Part shown: positions 25,939 through 35,037 of the stretch, piece by piece
How the letters are laid out: every line of letters begins with the position of its first letter
Numbering within the stretch: position 1 is the stretch's first letter
From: Bacteroides sp. 214
Lineage (GTDB): Bacteria > Bacteroidota > Bacteroidia > Bacteroidales > Bacteroidaceae
NCBI RefSeq assembly: GCF_010501015.1
Contig: NZ_QVML01000022.1
Span: forward strand, 1-39,508
Reading direction: 5' to 3'
DNA: 39,508 nucleotides
Notes under the pieces: generated by a model
What the model saw: only the letters and a program-made list of their open reading frames with translations
Told to the model about the DNA's origin: nothing
The model's database searches: none
Program-made: the position numbers and the translations under genes

Positions 25939-28224
25939 ATGAAAAGAGTATTTTCCATATTAACTGTCTTGCTTTTGTTGTGTGTGCAGAATGTGCACGC
26001 ACAGAAGTTATCGATACGAGGAATCGTAGAAGACGGCGAAGGTACTTTCATAGAACGTGCAGCTATTCGGTTGTATAATAATGATTCTGTATTCATAGCT
26101 GGTGTTGTAACTAATCAGAAAGGACGTTTCAGTATTGATAATATTGATTCGGGAAAGTACAAAATGATTATTTCCCACTTGGGATACAAAAATCGTAGTG
26201 TAGCACTACCCGAAGTTAAGGAGTCCACCAATATTGGTGTGGTAACTTTGGCGCCGATGAGTGTGGAACTTGAAACGGTAACAGTCAACGGTAGTGCAGA
26301 GCACCATAAAGACGACAAGGTTTTGATATATCCCTCCATGGAGCAAAAAAAGTATGCAGCTACAGGCTACGGACTCTTAAACAACATGATGCTCCCTACA
26401 GTCTTTGTGAACATGACTTCTAATGTTGTAACCTCCTATTTGGGAAAAGTTTCTTTATGTATTAACGGTCGTGAGGTAGGGCGAAAAGAAATATTAGCAT
26501 TACCTCCCCATGAAGTACTGCGAGTGGAGTATCAAGATACACCGAATAATGAATTCTCGGGTACTGTTGTGGTAAATTTTATAACTATAAAACGCGAGAT
26601 TGGTGGATATGCAGGTATTAGCCTTGATCAGCGACGTATGGGTGGTGAATATATGGCAACAGGCAAAATGCACTATAAAAACTCCGAGTTCTCTCTTATT
26701 TATTCTCCTTCTTATGTAAACGATAAGAAACGATATAGTCATGTGGAAGAGAAATTTGAAATGGATGGCGGGAGTGTAGTTCGTAATTGGCAAGGAACTC
26801 CTTCGAAATACAAAGAAGATACACATCAGCTAAATCTGAACTATTTTCTGCGTACCGAAAAGCATGAATTAAATGTTGCTTTAGACTATTGGCGATATAA
26901 CAATCCAATTGAAAGAAAGAACGGACTTCGTACGTATGCCGGAATGTATAATGAAGCGTATCAGGCTTTTTTGACAGACAAAAGCAAGATAAAAGAGCCT
27001 AGTTTGGAAATCAATTACAACTATAAGATAACCGATCGTCATCGGCTAAGATTCTACTTGTATGCAGATTATACTGACAAAACATACAATTATGAATATG
27101 CAGAAAAGGGCGAAAATAGGGACGAATCTGTTACACTCAACCGGAGTATGGAAGGTACCTACTGGATTGCCAATCTATATTATCAATACATAATCAATGC
27201 TGCTAATACATTGCAGATACAAACAAGCTATCTAAAGCAAGATGCTGATTTTAGATACATCAATGGGTTCGACTATAAAGATAACCAAATGTATGATAAA
27301 TACTTTATGCGGCTTACTTATACTAAGCGCTGGGAAAAAGCTTTAGTGACGTTGATAGGTGGGTTGTCTAACTACAATTATAAATCGAGCTTGGATGGAA
27401 AGATGGATGAACTGAATAAGGAACTTGCCTTCTTCTTGCGTTATGCGCCCAATAAAGCACATGTATTTAATCTGAAGTCGCAATTTACTACAGGTTCTCC
27501 AACGCTGGAGCAGTTATCATCAGTAGAGCAACCAGTTGATTTTATGCAGGTACAACGTGGAAACGCAATGTTGGAAAATGAATCGCGGTTACTGACTCAG
27601 GCAGCTTATTGGCTTACGGTTGGGAGGTCTCGTTTCTACTTTGCGGCACAGCATACGGCAGCGTTTAACTCTATACAAAAGAATGTGCTGTTGGAGGGAA
27701 ATAAGTTTGTACATACCTACACATCCGATAATGATCAACATTCGCTTAAGTTGCTGGCTACAACCGTACGTAATTTTTGCGATGAGAAATTAAGTCTTCG
27801 TCTTTCGGGCAACTATACCCGTTACTGGGTTCCGGGCACAGATGTAAAGCTAAATACTTGGTATGCCGAAGGGAGCGCAAATTATAAACATCGTGCTATC
27901 TTGCTCTCTGCCTATGCAAAGAGTACGGAGAATATATTAGCAGGCAATGGTGTACACTATCGGTTTGGGTCTATTCACGGGTTGAGTTTATCATACGTTA
28001 AGGATGGTCTTTTGTTAACCATTGGTACAGAGAACCCTTTCTATAAGAATCACACAGACCATTTCTTTCATACAAATGTGTATCGGATAACCGATCGTAG
28101 TTTTGATAGAACAAACAGTAAAGTGTTCTTTGTTAGAAGTGTGTGGAATTTCTCGTTTGGAAAGAAACATAAGTATAAAGAGATCAATTTGGAAAGAAAA
28201 AAAGGGTCTATTGACCCGTTTTAA
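25939..28224 (+). CDS. Outer-membrane plug/beta-barrel protein (TonB-dependent receptor-like)
   Basis: From the ATG at 25939 the protein has 761 residues with a signal peptide ending VHAQ. A CarboxypepD_reg-like domain (about 22-110, LSIRGIVEDGEGTFIERAAIRL to SHLGYKNRSVALPE) is followed by a plug-like section (LETVTVNGSAEHHKDDK, VSLCINGREV) and a long barrel of alternating aromatic strands, resembling the OMP_b-brl_3 family. There is no SusD partner. It is the only outer-membrane protein in the island, so it may take the place of TolC for peptide exit or bind the peptide from outside. The peptide gene follows after 50 bases. Confidence 0.85.
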   Translation: MKRVFSILTVLLLLCVQNVHAQKLSIRGIVEDGEGTFIERAAIRLYNNDSVFIAGVVTNQKGRFSIDNIDSGKYKMIISHLGYKNRSVALPEVKESTNIGVVTLAPMSVELETVTVNGSAEHHKDDKVLIYPSMEQKKYAATGYGLLNNMMLPTVFVNMTSNVVTSYLGKVSLCINGREVGRKEILALPPHEVLRVEYQDTPNNEFSGTVVVNFITIKREIGGYAGISLDQRRMGGEYMATGKMHYKNSEFSLIYSPSYVNDKKRYSHVEEKFEMDGGSVVRNWQGTPSKYKEDTHQLNLNYFLRTEKHELNVALDYWRYNNPIERKNGLRTYAGMYNEAYQAFLTDKSKIKEPSLEINYNYKITDRHRLRFYLYADYTDKTYNYEYAEKGENRDESVTLNRSMEGTYWIANLYYQYIINAANTLQIQTSYLKQDADFRYINGFDYKDNQMYDKYFMRLTYTKRWEKALVTLIGGLSNYNYKSSLDGKMDELNKELAFFLRYAPNKAHVFNLKSQFTTGSPTLEQLSSVEQPVDFMQVQRGNAMLENESRLLTQAAYWLTVGRSRFYFAAQHTAAFNSIQKNVLLEGNKFVHTYTSDNDQHSLKLLATTVRNFCDEKLSLRLSGNYTRYWVPGTDVKLNTWYAEGSANYKHRAILLSAYAKSTENILAGNGVHYRFGSIHGLSLSYVKDGLLLTIGTENPFYKNHTDHFFHTNVYRITDRSFDRTNSKVFFVRSVWNFSFGKKHKYKEINLERKKGSIDPF

Positions 28225-28274
28225 GATAAGCCCTTTGAAATATAAGGGGAATATTAATCAACAATTTTTATATT

Positions 28275-28454
28275 ATGAAAACAATTAACATGTTTGCAAA
28301 CTCTGCAGAAGTTATGGGTTTGTCGAGAAAAGCTCAAATGTCACTAATGGGTGGAGAAGTTAAGAAAGAAGAAGCTCCAAAGAAGAAAGAAGTGAAAAAG
28401 CTAAAAAAAGGCGAGTATCCTTTGGAATTTCCAGAACTAGACATTCCATTGTAG
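28275..28454 (+). CDS. Double-glycine leader peptide, exported substrate candidate
   Basis: A 59-residue peptide, too short for usual ORF cut-offs. The leader (1-27) contains MGLSRKAQMSLMGG, with hydrophobic positions at -4, -7 and -12-like spacing before Gly26-Gly27, the pattern cut by C39 peptidases and similar to GG-Bacteroidales natural product precursors. The predicted 32-residue core begins EVKKEEAPKKKEVKK and ends PLEFPELDIPL. It has nine Lys, seven Glu, four Pro plus no Cys or Trp, so disulfide bacteriocins and lanthipeptide-type chemistry are unlikely. It lies between the barrel gene and the C39 exporter and is followed at once by a terminator hairpin. Function is unknown: signal or effector. 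Confidence 0.88.
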   Translation: MKTINMFANSAEVMGLSRKAQMSLMGGEVKKEEAPKKKEVKKLKKGEYPLEFPELDIPL

Positions 28455-28463
28455 TTGAGTTTG

Positions 28464-28485
28464 AAAGCAAGTGTGCTTGCTTTTT
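28464..28485 (+). terminator. Terminator directly after the peptide gene
   Basis: AAAGCAAG (28464-28471) pairs with CTTGCTTT (28476-28483) around TGTG, ending in a run of T. It lies 9 bases after the peptide stop codon. Exporter expression must then come from read-through or its own promoter. Confidence 0.75.
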
Positions 28486-28493
28486 GAAAATTG

Positions 28494-28524
28494 AGTCTAT
28501 TGGAGAATATTTCTCCAATAGACT
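28494..28524 (+). promoter_or_regulatory. Perfect 14-bp inverted repeat before the exporter start
   Basis: Arms 28494-28507 and 28511-28524 (AGTCTATTGGAGAA and its complement) flank a 3-base loop. There is no T-run after it. It may be an RNA processing or stabilising hairpin, or an operator. It sits inside the longer TTG-started version of the exporter frame, which supports the ATG at 28545. Confidence 0.8.
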
Positions 28525-28544
28525 TTATCCGAAAAACACGAATA

Positions 28545-30746
28545 ATGACGAAGCCTTTTACCTTGTACTTACAGCATGATGCGATGGATTGCGGACCAAC
28601 CTGCTTGCGTATGATCGCGGCATGGTATGGTAAACGCTATTCCTTGGCGAAGCTACGTGAGAAATCTTTTATTACTCGCGAAGGGGTATCTATGCTGGGC
28701 ATAAGTGAAGCTGCCGAGCATATAGGGTTTCGTACTATGGCAGTACAAATAGGGATTAAGCAACTTCGTGAAGCACCACTCCCGTGTATTGTTCATTGGA
28801 ATCAAGCGCATTTTGTGGTAGTACACAAAGTGTCTCCAGCCAAAGCCCAACAAAGATATGTATGGGTAGCCGATCCGGCTGTTGGCAAAATAAAATATAC
28901 AGAAAAAGAATTCTGCAACTGTTGGCTAAGTTCAGCCAATAAAGAAAATGAAACGGGAGTTGCGTTACTCTTAGAACCTGGTCCCGATTTTTACAAAGAG
29001 GAGAGTGAAGAGAAAACATCGAGGCGTGGATTCGGCTTTTTGTTTTCCTATATACGTCCTTACAAAAAACTGATTGTTCAGCTTCTTCTGGGATTATTTA
29101 TTGGTAGTATCATCCAATTGCTGCTGCCGTTTTTAACACAGTCTATTGTAGATTTTGGCATCAGTAATCAAAATCTCAGCTTTATCTATTTAGTACTAAT
29201 TGCGCAATTAGTGCTTACCTTCAGCAGTGCTGTTGTAGGATTTATCCGTGGTTGGATACTGCTTCATATTGGGATGCGTGTAAATATATCGCTTATATCC
29301 GACTTCCTCTCCAAATTAATGAAGTTACCTATGGGCTATTTCGATACAAAGATGACAGGAGATATTCTACAACGAATAAATGACCATACGCGCATACAGA
29401 ACTTCTTAACCGGTTCAAGTTTAAGCTTTGTCTTTTCATTATTCAATATCGTAGTTTTCGGTTTGGTATTGCTTATTTATAATTGGGTTGTCTTTCTGAT
29501 ATTCTTGACAGGAAGTGCCATTTATGTAGCTTATGTTTGGCTCTTTATGAAGAAGAGAGCAGAACTGGATAACAAGCGCTTCGCTCAACAGTCGGCTAAC
29601 CAAAGCAGTGTAGTGCAACTAATTGCGGGTATGCAGGATATAAAACTGAATACTTGCGAACAACAAAAACGCTGGGAATGGGAGCAGATACAAGCTAAAC
29701 TATTTAAGTTAAGTATTAAAGGATTAGCGCTAGGACAATACCAAGACTCGGGTGCGGTAGTCATTAATCAAACAAAGAATTTACTTATTACTGCTTTAGT
29801 TGCCGGTTTGGTCGTGGAAGGAGAGATGACGCTTGGTATGATGCTTGCTGTGCAGTACATTATCGGGCAACTGAATAGTCCGATTGATATGCTCGTAGAT
29901 TTTGTTCGCGACAGTCAAGATGCGCGTTTAAGCATGGATAGGCTAAGTGAGGTAAGCGATATAAAGGAAGAAGAGGAGAACCTCGAAGAACTCTTACAGG
30001 AGATTCCTGCTAAGGTTAATATACACATTCGTGGATTAAACTTTCGCTACAATCCATTAGATGACCGCCCCACCTTGCATGATATTAATATGTTAATACC
30101 ACTTGGCAAGCAAACGGCTATTGTTGGTGCAAGCGGTAGTGGAAAAACAACATTGGTAAAATTATTGTTGGGTTTTTATCCTTTGGAAAAAGGGGAGATA
30201 ATGCTGGATAGTATTAATCTTAGCAACTACAGTGTTCGCGCTTGGCGCAAAAAGTGTGGCATTGTGATGCAAGATGGATTCATATTCTCCGATACCATCG
30301 CAGGAAATATTGCTCCTGGTGTAGAACGTATTGATAAGCAACGCTTACGTTACGCTGCCGAGGTGGCTAATATACAAACTTTTATAGAAGAGCTACCTTT
30401 GGGTTACAATACAAAGATAGGACAGGAAGGGCATGGAGTTAGTCAAGGACAGAAGCAGCGTATTCTGATAGCTCGCGCGGTGTATAAAGATCCTGATTTT
30501 ATTTTCTTAGACGAAGCTACCAATGCTTTGGATGCCAACAATGAGAAAGCAATCATGAATAATCTGTCACTTTTCTTAAAGGAGCGTACTTCGGTAGTGG
30601 TAGCGCACCGGCTTAGTACAGTGCGGCGGGCAGATCAAATTATTGTGTTGGATAAGGGCCGTATCGTTGAAGTGGGTACGCACGAAGAACTAGCAGCCTT
30701 AAAGGGAGTGTATTATCGGTTGGTAAAGAATCAATTGGAATTGTAA
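28545..30746 (+). CDS. C39 peptidase-containing ABC exporter (PCAT)
   Basis: The exporter cuts the leader after Gly-Gly and pumps the core peptide across the inner membrane. The 733-residue protein has an N-terminal C39 peptidase with Cys16 (MDCGPTCLRM), His89 (WNQAHFVVVH) and Asp110 (VADPAVGK), so the protease should be active. About six membrane helices follow (about 165-450). The ATPase has Walker A GASGSGKTT at about 528-536, signature VSQGQKQ at about 632, Walker B IFLDEA at about 653-658 and VVAHRLST. A TTG 18 codons upstream is possible but adds no family sequence. Its stop overlaps the adaptor start by one base. Confidence 0.95.
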   Translation: MTKPFTLYLQHDAMDCGPTCLRMIAAWYGKRYSLAKLREKSFITREGVSMLGISEAAEHIGFRTMAVQIGIKQLREAPLPCIVHWNQAHFVVVHKVSPAKAQQRYVWVADPAVGKIKYTEKEFCNCWLSSANKENETGVALLLEPGPDFYKEESEEKTSRRGFGFLFSYIRPYKKLIVQLLLGLFIGSIIQLLLPFLTQSIVDFGISNQNLSFIYLVLIAQLVLTFSSAVVGFIRGWILLHIGMRVNISLISDFLSKLMKLPMGYFDTKMTGDILQRINDHTRIQNFLTGSSLSFVFSLFNIVVFGLVLLIYNWVVFLIFLTGSAIYVAYVWLFMKKRAELDNKRFAQQSANQSSVVQLIAGMQDIKLNTCEQQKRWEWEQIQAKLFKLSIKGLALGQYQDSGAVVINQTKNLLITALVAGLVVEGEMTLGMMLAVQYIIGQLNSPIDMLVDFVRDSQDARLSMDRLSEVSDIKEEEENLEELLQEIPAKVNIHIRGLNFRYNPLDDRPTLHDINMLIPLGKQTAIVGASGSGKTTLVKLLLGFYPLEKGEIMLDSINLSNYSVRAWRKKCGIVMQDGFIFSDTIAGNIAPGVERIDKQRLRYAAEVANIQTFIEELPLGYNTKIGQEGHGVSQGQKQRILIARAVYKDPDFIFLDEATNALDANNEKAIMNNLSLFLKERTSVVVAHRLSTVRRADQIIVLDKGRIVEVGTHEELAALKGVYYRLVKNQLEL

Positions 30747-32056
30747 TGGACGAAAAAGTACATACTGAAACGGATATAGAGTTACGTAGCGAAGAAGTAC
30801 AGGATATTCTTTCACGTCCACCACACACATTAGTACGGTGGGGGACAACAGCTTTTTTTGCAATTATTCTCTTGTTGTTGATAGGTGGATGTCTCTTTCA
30901 ATATCCCGATGTTGTGAAAGGCAATGTCGTTGTTACCACAGAGCATCCACCTGTATGGCTTGTTGCTCGTACTACAAGTAAATTAAAGGATGTATTGTTG
31001 TCCGATCGTCATCCGGTACGCCGTGGCGAAATTATTGCTGTTGCTGAGAACCCCGCTACTACAGATGATGTGTTTCAATTGAAAGAATCGTTGGCTACAC
31101 TTGTTTTGCAGGACAGCATTATTTGTGCCACTTCTTTCCCTACACACTGGACACTCGGTGGTATTCAGAGTAGTTACAATGCTTTTGTTAAAAGCGTAAC
31201 GGAATACTGTAACTTCCTGGAAATAGATATTTATGCTCGCAAAGAAGAAGCGGCACAGAAAGAACTCATAGCTTATCGTGTCTATATTCATCACCTCAAC
31301 TGCCAGATAGATTTGTATAAAGAGAACGAAAAAGTAGCAACCAGTCTTTATAATCGCGAAGTAGCCTTATATAATAAAGGTGTAAATTCGGAAGCCGACT
31401 ATGAAAACGCGCGGCAGACTTTCCTCACAAATCGTCAGAATACAGAAGAATTGCTCACTACACTCTCTTCTGCCCGTATTGAAGAAGCCAAGATACAGCA
31501 AAATATCATTGAGCTTCAGTTGGCTCGTAGTAAAGATATTAACGAACTTCGTACAGCACTCAAAGCTACTTACAACGAATTGGTTGCTGCCATTAGCAAT
31601 TGGGAACTGACATATCTTTTTGTAGCCCCTGCCGATGGCGTTCTTTCCTACCACAACGTATGGCAAGAAAATCAGGAAATTACTATTGGCGACAAGGTTT
31701 TTTCCATTGTAACCGACAACCCCGGAAGTATTATCGCAAAAATTAAACTCCCAGAATCGGGATATGGTAAAGTAGCCAACGGGCAACGTGTAAACATCAG
31801 CATCACCGGTTATCCACAAATGGAGTATGGATATTTAGTAGGCGAAGTTAGCTCACTCTCACTTCTCTCTAATGAGGGGGTGTATGTGGCGACAATTTCG
31901 CTGGGGCAGGATTTAGTGACTTCCTATAAACGGAAACTTACTTTTACTGGAGAACTTACAGGTACTGCCGAGATTATGACAGATGAACGCAGCTTGTTGG
32001 AACGTTTGTTTGACCCGGTACGCTCTTTGTGGGACAGGCGCTTCCTCAAATATTAA
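30746..32056 (+). CDS. HlyD-family membrane fusion protein
   Basis: The adaptor bridges the ABC exporter to the outer membrane. The 436-residue protein has a cytoplasmic N-terminus, one membrane helix at about 34-52, a half lipoyl motif (VWLVARTTSKLKDVLLSDRHPVRRGEIIA), long coiled coil at about 145-275, the second lipoyl half (VAPADGVLSYHNVWQENQEITIGDKVFSIV), and a beta-barrel domain (AKIKLPESGYGKVANGQRVNISITGYP). Its start overlaps the exporter stop codon (TAATG). No TolC-like gene follows. Confidence 0.93.
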   Translation: MDEKVHTETDIELRSEEVQDILSRPPHTLVRWGTTAFFAIILLLLIGGCLFQYPDVVKGNVVVTTEHPPVWLVARTTSKLKDVLLSDRHPVRRGEIIAVAENPATTDDVFQLKESLATLVLQDSIICATSFPTHWTLGGIQSSYNAFVKSVTEYCNFLEIDIYARKEEAAQKELIAYRVYIHHLNCQIDLYKENEKVATSLYNREVALYNKGVNSEADYENARQTFLTNRQNTEELLTTLSSARIEEAKIQQNIIELQLARSKDINELRTALKATYNELVAAISNWELTYLFVAPADGVLSYHNVWQENQEITIGDKVFSIVTDNPGSIIAKIKLPESGYGKVANGQRVNISITGYPQMEYGYLVGEVSSLSLLSNEGVYVATISLGQDLVTSYKRKLTFTGELTGTAEIMTDERSLLERLFDPVRSLWDRRFLKY

Positions 32057-32104
32057 TTCGTTGTAATAATCGGATATACACCCCAAATGTAATTTGGAGG
32101 AATA

Positions 32105-32165
32105 GGTCTTCACCTTCACAAACTGCTGTAACCAAAAGATAATAAATGAGTTATGTGTGAAGACC
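32105..32165. terminator. Hairpin between the convergent adaptor and nadK genes
   Basis: GGTCTTCAC (32105-32113) pairs with GTGAAGACC (32157-32165) around a 43-base loop. A second pairing, AGATAAT (32138-32144) with ATTATCT (32184-32190), competes with it. The CTTCACA core is like that of the array at the end of the window. Confidence 0.55.
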
Positions 32166-32184
32166 CCCTGTTTTTGCCTTCACA

Positions 32185-33057
32185 TTATCTTCTGCTGTCA
32201 ATTCCCCATAGCATTTTGCTTTGTAGCGTATCGAAGAAGTCTGCTCCCGTTTGTTTTACTACTTTAATGCTGTAATCTGCTTTGCGAATGGTTAGGGTGT
32301 TGTGTTGGTCGAGTGATTCATTTCTTCCGTCAATAGCAATCAGGAAACTGTGGTTGCGACTTTCTACTTCAAGTGTTATCTCTAAATCATCACAAAGTAC
32401 AATCGGACGAACGTTTAGGCTATGCGGGGCAACGGGCGTGAGTGCAATGGTTTGGGTCTGTGGTATAATGACAGGACCACCCACACTCAGTGAGTAAGCA
32501 GTAGAACCGGTGGGGGTCGCAATAATGAGCCCATCGGCCTGATAGGTTATCAGGTGCTTGCCGTTGATGGATGTATGAATACTTATCATGGAAGAGCTGT
32601 CGCGTTTCAGAATCGCAATTTCATTCAATGCATAAGGCGAGGAGGAAGGCTGTAGACCCGAACATTCCAACTGCAATACACTTCGCTCTTCAATGGTATA
32701 TTGTTGTTTATAGATATTGTCAATGGTAGATTCTATTTCATCGGGCGATACGTCGGCAAGAAAACCCAGCCGACCTGTGTTTACTCCAAGAATAGGAATG
32801 CCTTTTCTGCCTACATGACTGGCAGCCTTTAAGAAAGTACCGTCACCACCTACGCTTACCACAATATCGGCGTTAAACATTTCGTCCTCAAAGGTTTCGG
32901 TAATCTGCAATTCAAGTTCCAGCGTCTTTGTGAGGAAGTCGTAGAACTCTTTGTAGACGTATATCTCGGCATTGTACTTGTTCAATACATTGAAAAGTAC
33001 TTCGGCATGATAAGCTTTTTTGGCTTGGTACGTATTCCCGAAAATAGCAAACTTCAT
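32185..33057 (-). CDS. nadK: NAD kinase
   Basis: NadK phosphorylates NAD+ to NADP+. The 290-residue protein has the family's GGDGT (residues 70-74) and NTGRLGFL (93-100), and [16 protein letters not shown] in the C-terminal domain. It ends at 32185 facing the peptide island and starts about 120 bases from pdxJ in a divergent arrangement. Confidence 0.96.
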   Translation of the reverse strand: MKFAIFGNTYQAKKAYHAEVLFNVLNKYNAEIYVYKEFYDFLTKTLELELQITETFEDEMFNADIVVSVGGDGTFLKAASHVGRKGIPILGVNTGRLGFLADVSPDEIESTIDNIYKQQYTIEERSVLQLECSGLQPSSSPYALNEIAILKRDSSSMISIHTSINGKHLITYQADGLIIATPTGSTAYSLSVGGPVIIPQTQTIALTPVAPHSLNVRPIVLCDDLEITLEVESRNHSFLIAIDGRNESLDQHNTLTIRKADYSIKVVKQTGADFFDTLQSKMLWGIDSRR

Positions 33058-33142
33058 TGAATTGTGGTATATATGTATTAATGATGGTTACAAAATTGGG
33101 GTTTTTTCACGACATATACAGCCTTTCTCGAATTATTTTGTT

Positions 33143-33150
33143 TATTTTTG
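33143..33150 (+). promoter_or_regulatory. -7 promoter box of the pdxJ-exbB-exbD-tonB operon
   Basis: TATTTTTG matches the -7 consensus exactly and would start transcription near 33156, about 22 bases before pdxJ. No clean -33 TTG is seen at the usual distance. Confidence 0.55.
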
Positions 33151-33177
33151 ACGCGAATATAAATACCATTGTTAGTA

Positions 33178-33891
33178 ATGACAAAACTGAGCGTGAATAT
33201 AAACAAGGTAGCTACGTTGCGCAATGCGCGTGGTGCAAATGTTCCTAATGTGGTGCAAGTGGCGTTGGATTGTGAACGTTTTGGTGCCGACGGTATTACG
33301 GTACATCCTCGTCCGGACGAGCGACACATTCGAAGATCGGATGTGTATGAACTTAAGCCACGACTACGTACGGAGTTTAATATTGAGGGATATCCCGACG
33401 AACAATTCATAGACTTGTTGTTGAAGGTTAAACCCAAACAGGTGACGTTAGTGCCCGATTCGCCTACACAACTTACTTCAAATTCTGGTTGGGATACTAA
33501 AAAGAACCTGGTATTTCTTACCGAAGTACTCGATAAATTTAAAGAAGCAGGTATCCGCACTTCCGTGTTTGTAGCGGCAGATAATGAAATGGTAGAGTAT
33601 GCGGCTAAGGCGGGAGCCGACCGTGTAGAATTATATACCGAACCGTATGCCGTGTTGTTTCCCAAAGATCCCGCGGCTGCCGTTGCTCCTTTTGTAGAGG
33701 CGGCAACAACAGCACGTAAATTGGGCATGGGGCTTAATGCGGGACACGACCTGAGTTTAGAGAATTTGAATTATTTATATAAGGCTATTCCGTGGTTGGA
33801 TGAAGTCTCCATAGGGCAGGCACTAATAAGCGATGCGCTTTATTTGGGATTGGAAAAAACCATTCAGGAATATAAAAACTGTCTTCGATAA
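33178..33891 (+). CDS. pdxJ: Pyridoxine 5'-phosphate synthase
   Basis: PdxJ condenses 1-deoxy-D-xylulose 5-phosphate with aminoacetone phosphate derivatives in vitamin B6 synthesis. The 237-residue TIM barrel has the family's [16 protein letters not shown] start, [16 protein letters not shown] and [13 protein letters not shown]. The ATG at 33178 is preferred over a TTG at 33169. The stop codon overlaps the exbB start. Confidence 0.95.
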   Translation: MTKLSVNINKVATLRNARGANVPNVVQVALDCERFGADGITVHPRPDERHIRRSDVYELKPRLRTEFNIEGYPDEQFIDLLLKVKPKQVTLVPDSPTQLTSNSGWDTKKNLVFLTEVLDKFKEAGIRTSVFVAADNEMVEYAAKAGADRVELYTEPYAVLFPKDPAAAVAPFVEAATTARKLGMGLNAGHDLSLENLNYLYKAIPWLDEVSIGQALISDALYLGLEKTIQEYKNCLR

Positions 33892-34610
33892 TGAACCTAC
33901 TAATGATGTTAGCCCAAGTGGGCGGAACTCTGGCCGATTCACTAGCATCTGCCAACCCTGTATTAACCCCAGTAGCTGGTCCTGAAGAAATGAATATGAT
34001 GGACATGGCGATAAAAGGCGGATGGATTATGCTAATCCTTGCTCTGCTTTCGGTGATTTGTTTCTACATTTTGTTCGAACGTATGTACGTAATCCGAAAA
34101 GCAGGTAAAGAAGAATCGCTTTTCATGGAGCGGATAAAGGATTACATCCTGAGCGGAGAAATTAAATCGGCTATCAACTATTGTCGTAGCATGAATACAC
34201 CCTCAGCGCGCATGATCGAGAAAGGTATTAGTCGTCTTGGACGCCCTGTCAACGATGTGCAAGCTGCTATAGAGAATGTGGGAAATCTGGAAGTCGCCAA
34301 GCTAGAGAAAGGACTAACCGTTATGGCGACCATTTCGGGAGGTGCTCCTATGATTGGGTTCCTTGGAACGGTTACCGGTATGGTGCGTGCGTTCTACGAA
34401 ATGGCTAATGCGGGCAATAACATCGACATAACATTATTGTCGGGAGGTATCTACGAAGCTATGATTACTACTGTTGGTGGGTTGATTGTGGGTATCATAG
34501 CTATGTTTGCCTACAACTACCTCGTTACACTAGTAGATGGGGTGGTAAATAAGATGGAAGGCAAAACCATGGAGTTTATGGATTTACTCAATGAGCCAGT
34601 CAAGAAATAA
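33891..34610 (+). CDS. exbB: ExbB/TolQ/MotA-family proton channel protein
   Basis: ExbB forms the proton-driven stator that energises TonB in the inner membrane. The 239-residue protein has three membrane helices (about 43-62, 151-175 and 190-215), with GGAPMIGFLGTVTGMVRAFYEMA and TTVGGLIVGIIAMFAYN typical of the family. It begins within the pdxJ stop codon (TAATG). Confidence 0.93.
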   Translation: MNLLMMLAQVGGTLADSLASANPVLTPVAGPEEMNMMDMAIKGGWIMLILALLSVICFYILFERMYVIRKAGKEESLFMERIKDYILSGEIKSAINYCRSMNTPSARMIEKGISRLGRPVNDVQAAIENVGNLEVAKLEKGLTVMATISGGAPMIGFLGTVTGMVRAFYEMANAGNNIDITLLSGGIYEAMITTVGGLIVGIIAMFAYNYLVTLVDGVVNKMEGKTMEFMDLLNEPVKK

Positions 34611-34619
34611 CAAACAAGT

Positions 34620-35033
34620 ATGTTAAAGCGTAGAAATAAAATATCGCCTAACTTTAGCATGGCGTCAATGACAGATGTTATCTTTCTGCTCTTGATATTC
34701 TTTATGATTACTTCGACGGTGGTTTCGCCCAATGCGATAAAAGTTTTACTACCACAAGGTAAGCAGCAAACATCGGCTAAGCCACTTACACGTGTAATTA
34801 TTGATAAGGATTTGGTTTATTACGGCGCTTTTGGAAATGATAAAGAACAGGTACTTAATATTGAGGAGTTGCCGGGCTTTTTGCAAAGTTGTGCTGCCCG
34901 TGAACCCGAAATGTATGTAGCGCTGTATGCCGACGAAACCGTACCATACAGAGAAATTGTAAAAGTACTGAATATCGCGAACGAAAATCAATTTAAGATG
35001 GTGCTTGCCACTCGTCCGCCAGAGAATAGATAG
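34620..35033 (+). CDS. exbD: ExbD/TolR-family biopolymer transporter
   Basis: The 137-residue protein has a short cytoplasmic N-terminus, one membrane helix with the functional aspartate (MASMTDVIFLLLIFFMITSTVV) and a periplasmic ExbD domain. Only one exbD is present here; many Bacteroidetes Ton clusters have two. Confidence 0.92.
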   Translation: MLKRRNKISPNFSMASMTDVIFLLLIFFMITSTVVSPNAIKVLLPQGKQQTSAKPLTRVIIDKDLVYYGAFGNDKEQVLNIEELPGFLQSCAAREPEMYVALYADETVPYREIVKVLNIANENQFKMVLATRPPENR

Positions 35034-35037
35034 TATT

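Noticed and set aside
28275..28454. Pediocin-like bacteriocin or radical-SAM-modified product
   Set aside because: The core has no Cys and no pediocin-box motif, and no radical SAM, lanthionine or other modifying enzyme is nearby.
28491..28544. TTG start giving 18 extra residues on the exporter
   Set aside because: The extension would be encoded across a perfect inverted repeat and adds sequence before the normal C39 start; the ATG at 28545 fits the family.
33086..33095. TTTTGTAACC before nadK as an operator of the island regulator
   Set aside because: A single copy near a probable -7 element; more simply explained as promoter-like sequence. Kept only as a caution about motif specificity.
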